Assembly: GCA_963769435.1 (NCBI GenBank) | Contig: CAVYLN010000002.1 | Location: forward strand, 806,001-870,000 | Origin: JADKAV01 sp963769435 | GTDB lineage: Bacteria; Actinomycetota; Actinomycetes; S36-B12; UBA10799 | DNA length: 64,000 bases | Reading direction: 5' to 3' | Shown: one piece after another, positions 62,189 through 64,000 of the stretch | How positions within the stretch are numbered: position 1 is the stretch's first letter | How the letters are laid out: every line of letters begins with the position of its first letter | Program-made: the position numbers and the translations under genes | The notes under the pieces: generated by a model | Databases searched by the model: none | The model's input: the letters and a program-made list of their open reading frames with translations, nothing else | What the model was told of the DNA's origin: nothing

Positions 62189-63310
62189 ATGATCACCGTC
62201 GCACCACCACTGCTGCTCTCGGCGCTTCTGCTGGTGGGGATTCTCCTGTTCCTCGCCTACCGTTCCGGGGTGCGATCGGGTGCCCCACGAATCGCCGAGC
62301 TCGAGGGGCGCTGCACGACGTTGGCCGAACAGATCCAGACCCGTGGCGAACTCGATCAGACGTTGAAGCCACTCCAGCAGGCGATGACGACGCTGCAGCA
62401 ACAGGTGGACTCCGCCGAACGGGCCCGAGTGGGCGCCATCAGCGGACTGTCCGAGCAATTGCTCAACGTCGGCCGTGAGGTCGGTGTGGCCACAAAGGAT
62501 GTACGCGAGCAGGCACAGCGGATCACGCAGGCGCTGTCGCGGACCCAGCACCAGGGCACATGGGGCGAGATGCAGTTGCGTCGACTCGTAGAAGCCTCCG
62601 GGATGTTGAACCACGTGCACTTCACCGAGCAGACCACCGTCCACGACGGGGATCAGCGGCTCCGCCCCGACATGCTCGTCGAACTGGGCCAAGGGCGCAC
62701 CGTGGTGGTGGACGCCAAAGTCTCTCTCGACGCCTTCCTGGATCCCGACATCGATCCGGAGGCGCAATCAGCCATGCATGCCGCGGCAGTGGCAGAACAT
62801 GTCGCCCGGCTCTCGAGCAAGCAGTACTGGAAGGCCACCGGTACGCCCGAGTTCGTGATCCTGTTCCTTCCTGCTGAGCACATGCTGGGCGTCGCGTTGC
62901 GAGCCAAGCCCGATCTCCTCCAGTCAGCATTCGACCGCAAGGTGGTGCTGGCCACGCCCACCACCCTGATGGCCACACTGCGAAGCATCTCGTGGGCTTG
63001 GCAACAGGTCGAGATGGCCGACCAGGCCTACGAGGTCCTAGCGGCGGGCCGCGAGGTGCATGACCGCCTACTCACCATGCAGAACCACATCGCCCGCGTG
63101 GGAAAGGGTCTGACCGATGCGGTGGGAAGCTACAACCAGTTCATCGGGTCCCTCGACTCGCGCGTGATGCCGGCGGCCAGGCGTCTTGCGGAGAAGGTCG
63201 CACCTGAGGCCGATATCTCGGAACCTGCCGAGATCGACGTACGACCACGTCCGAGGACGGGCTGGGACGTCGAGATCGTGGATTCCGACGCCGTCCGGGA
63301 CACCGGGTAG
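62189..63310 (+). CDS. rmuC: DNA recombination protein RmuC
   Basis: A 373-residue protein. One N-terminal membrane span (LLLSALLLVGILLFLAY), then a coiled coil to about residue 120, then the RmuC nuclease-like domain with QGTWGEMQLRRLVEASGM, RPDMLVELGQGRTVVVDAKV (the PD...D.K-type core), and FLPAEHMLGVAL. RmuC limits inversions and recombination at small repeats in E. coli. It is divergent from ychF (56 nt). ATG 62189. Confidence 0.92.
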   Translation: MITVAPPLLLSALLLVGILLFLAYRSGVRSGAPRIAELEGRCTTLAEQIQTRGELDQTLKPLQQAMTTLQQQVDSAERARVGAISGLSEQLLNVGREVGVATKDVREQAQRITQALSRTQHQGTWGEMQLRRLVEASGMLNHVHFTEQTTVHDGDQRLRPDMLVELGQGRTVVVDAKVSLDAFLDPDIDPEAQSAMHAAAVAEHVARLSSKQYWKATGTPEFVILFLPAEHMLGVALRAKPDLLQSAFDRKVVLATPTTLMATLRSISWAWQQVEMADQAYEVLAAGREVHDRLLTMQNHIARVGKGLTDAVGSYNQFIGSLDSRVMPAARRLAEKVAPEADISEPAEIDVRPRPRTGWDVEIVDSDAVRDTG

Positions 63311-63351
63311 GGATGCACGGCATCGGGCACGCCTCGGGTTACGGTTGAGGG

Positions 63352-63852
63352 GTGACCACCCAGGAACCACGTGTGACTACTGCACCTTCCGGGGTGTCTG
63401 TCCAGATGATCGATGAGGACGAGGCCGGGAATACTACCCTGGCCAACGTGAGTGCTCCGCAGGACTCGAGCCGCGGTGGCGGCTTGGGCGTGGGAATGAT
63501 GGTCCTGCTCGTCTTCACGGTGACAATCCTGGCCGCCCTCGGAGACACGGCGGTCAACGGCAGCATCACGGCCATCACTGGGGCCATCTTCGTGGTGATC
63601 TCGGTGATCGCCGCGGCAACCATCGGCTACCGGGATCTGTCCACGACGATCATCACACCGCCACTGGCCTACTTCACGGCGATCCTGATCGCGGGCCAAC
63701 CGGACCTGCTGGACGGGGTCACCGACAACCTCCTCATCAGGGAGGGAGCGATGGTGATCGCGGGACTGGCCTACAACGCACCCTGGATCTTCGCCGGAAC
63801 CGGGGCTGCCGCGCTCATCGTGATCATTCGGCGCTGGATCCTGCACCGCTGA
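63352..63852 (+). CDS. Four-span membrane protein (DUF6542-like)
   Basis: A 166-residue protein. The first 45 residues are polar; four hydrophobic segments follow (VGMMVLLVFTVTILAALGDT, ITGAIFVVISVIAAATIG, LAYFTAILIAG, and WIFAGTGAAALIVIIRR). The GD in LAALGD and the PPLAYF motif fit the DUF6542 group commonly found beside ispH/xseA genes in actinobacteria. Function unknown. GTG 63352. It is convergent with ispH, with one base between the two stops. Confidence 0.75.
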   Translation: MTTQEPRVTTAPSGVSVQMIDEDEAGNTTLANVSAPQDSSRGGGLGVGMMVLLVFTVTILAALGDTAVNGSITAITGAIFVVISVIAAATIGYRDLSTTIITPPLAYFTAILIAGQPDLLDGVTDNLLIREGAMVIAGLAYNAPWIFAGTGAAALIVIIRRWILHR

Positions 63853-63853
63853 T

Positions 63854-64000
63854 TCAGGTCTTTGCGGCAGCCTTGATGTCCTTGCGCAACTCCGGCGGCA
63901 GCGCGAACACCAGACTCTCCTCGACGGTGGTCACCAGTTCGACGTCGTCGAAACCGTGAACCGACAGCGCCTCCAGCAACTGGTCGACCAAGGATTCCGG
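63854..64000 (-). CDS. ispH: IspH (4-hydroxy-3-methylbut-2-enyl diphosphate reductase), C-terminal end only
   Basis: The last 48 codons of a gene that continues beyond the window: PESLVDQLLEALSVHG then VTTVEESLVFALPPELRKDI. This matches the C-terminus of IspH, where V.EVT..EE.v.F.LP.elR.... is conserved. IspH is the last enzyme of the MEP isoprenoid pathway and carries an Fe-S cluster; its Cys ligands are outside this window. Its position next to ychF and the membrane protein matches the Rv1110-Rv1112 neighbourhood. Confidence 0.85.
   Translation of the reverse strand, partial: PESLVDQLLEALSVHGFDDVELVTTVEESLVFALPPELRKDIKAAAKT

Noticed and set aside
1..64000. CRISPR arrays, tRNA/rRNA genes, transposases, integrases and att-type repeats
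   Set aside because: No regularly spaced direct repeats, RNA-gene signatures or mobile-element proteins were seen when reading the intergenic regions; the longest gaps are only about 325 bp.
1..64000. A new defence or secondary-metabolite island
   Set aside because: The gene order is mostly conserved housekeeping clusters; no restriction, abortive-infection, toxin-antitoxin, PKS or NRPS genes were recognised.

Overview
The window is high-GC DNA from an actinobacterium (Actinomycetota). Supporting evidence: a mycothiol gene (mshB), AdnAB-type helicase-nucleases, MoeZ, DUF3107, DUF3117, a FolP2-type protein, the TatB/HtrA/Mrp block, GTG starts, and gene order that closely matches several Mycobacterium tuberculosis neighbourhoods (recalled from memory, not searched). 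I saw no rRNA, tRNA, CRISPR array, insertion sequence, integrase or phage gene. This reads as chromosomal core DNA, not a mobile island. The order or family cannot be fixed from the sequence alone.

Layout. 1-21.4 kb: a DNA-repair and sulfur-transfer block equivalent to Rv3198c-Rv3213c (uvrD2, nudC, adnB, adnA, a pseudokinase/flippase-like membrane protein, moeZ, a TetR regulator, DUF3107, a ferritin-like protein, a DEAD-box helicase, a parA-like ATPase). 21.4-29.5 kb: a more variable stretch with a hydrolase-ATPase fusion, a MarC protein, a general stress protein, an acyl-CoA dehydrogenase, a secreted glycoside hydrolase, a CoA-ester lyase, an EamA transporter and a LppX/LprG-like lipoprotein. 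29.6-35.2 kb: MgtE-N/CBS protein, DUF1003, Mrp, TatB, HtrA and an O-methyltransferase, the Rv1232c-Rv1220c set but without sigE-rseA. 35.2-42.4 kb: leucyl aminopeptidase, DUF3117, a decayed SRPBCC gene, a DivIVA-like protein, FolP2-like, LOG family, a GH25 muramidase, dapE and dapD. 42.4-49.4 kb: hemerythrin, citrate synthase, dapC, ferredoxin, flavin reductase, a divergent FtsH-like protease and mshB. 49.5-57.3 kb: an S9 peptidase and a complete five-gene peptide ABC transporter. 57.7-64 kb: a secreted glycerophosphodiesterase, a broken methyltransferase region, a VOC protein, ychF, rmuC, a DUF6542-like membrane protein and the 3' end of ispH.

Themes. Lysine/diaminopimelate synthesis (dapC, dapD, dapE) sits beside cell-wall hydrolysis (GH25). 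Peptide uptake (ABC transporter) sits beside peptide breakdown (S9 peptidase, with PepA further away). Double-strand-break resection (AdnAB) sits beside UvrD2 and NudC. Protein export and envelope quality control are represented by TatB and HtrA.

Data quality matters. I count about 22 single-base frameshifts in otherwise well-conserved genes, mostly extra bases and often in G or C runs. They fall in two zones (2.7-21.2 kb and 48.9-61.7 kb), with almost none between. Most are more likely sequencing or assembly error than pseudogenes, so those genes are annotated as single CDSs with the break position stated. I found no clear new defence or mobile system. The most interesting leads are a CTG-initiated DEAD-box helicase, two alternative hairpins that could control ribosome access to a stress-protein gene, a hydrolase-anti-sigma-like fusion, a pseudokinase-membrane fusion, a nested inverted repeat at 25.3 kb, and the missing sigE-rseA next to htrA.
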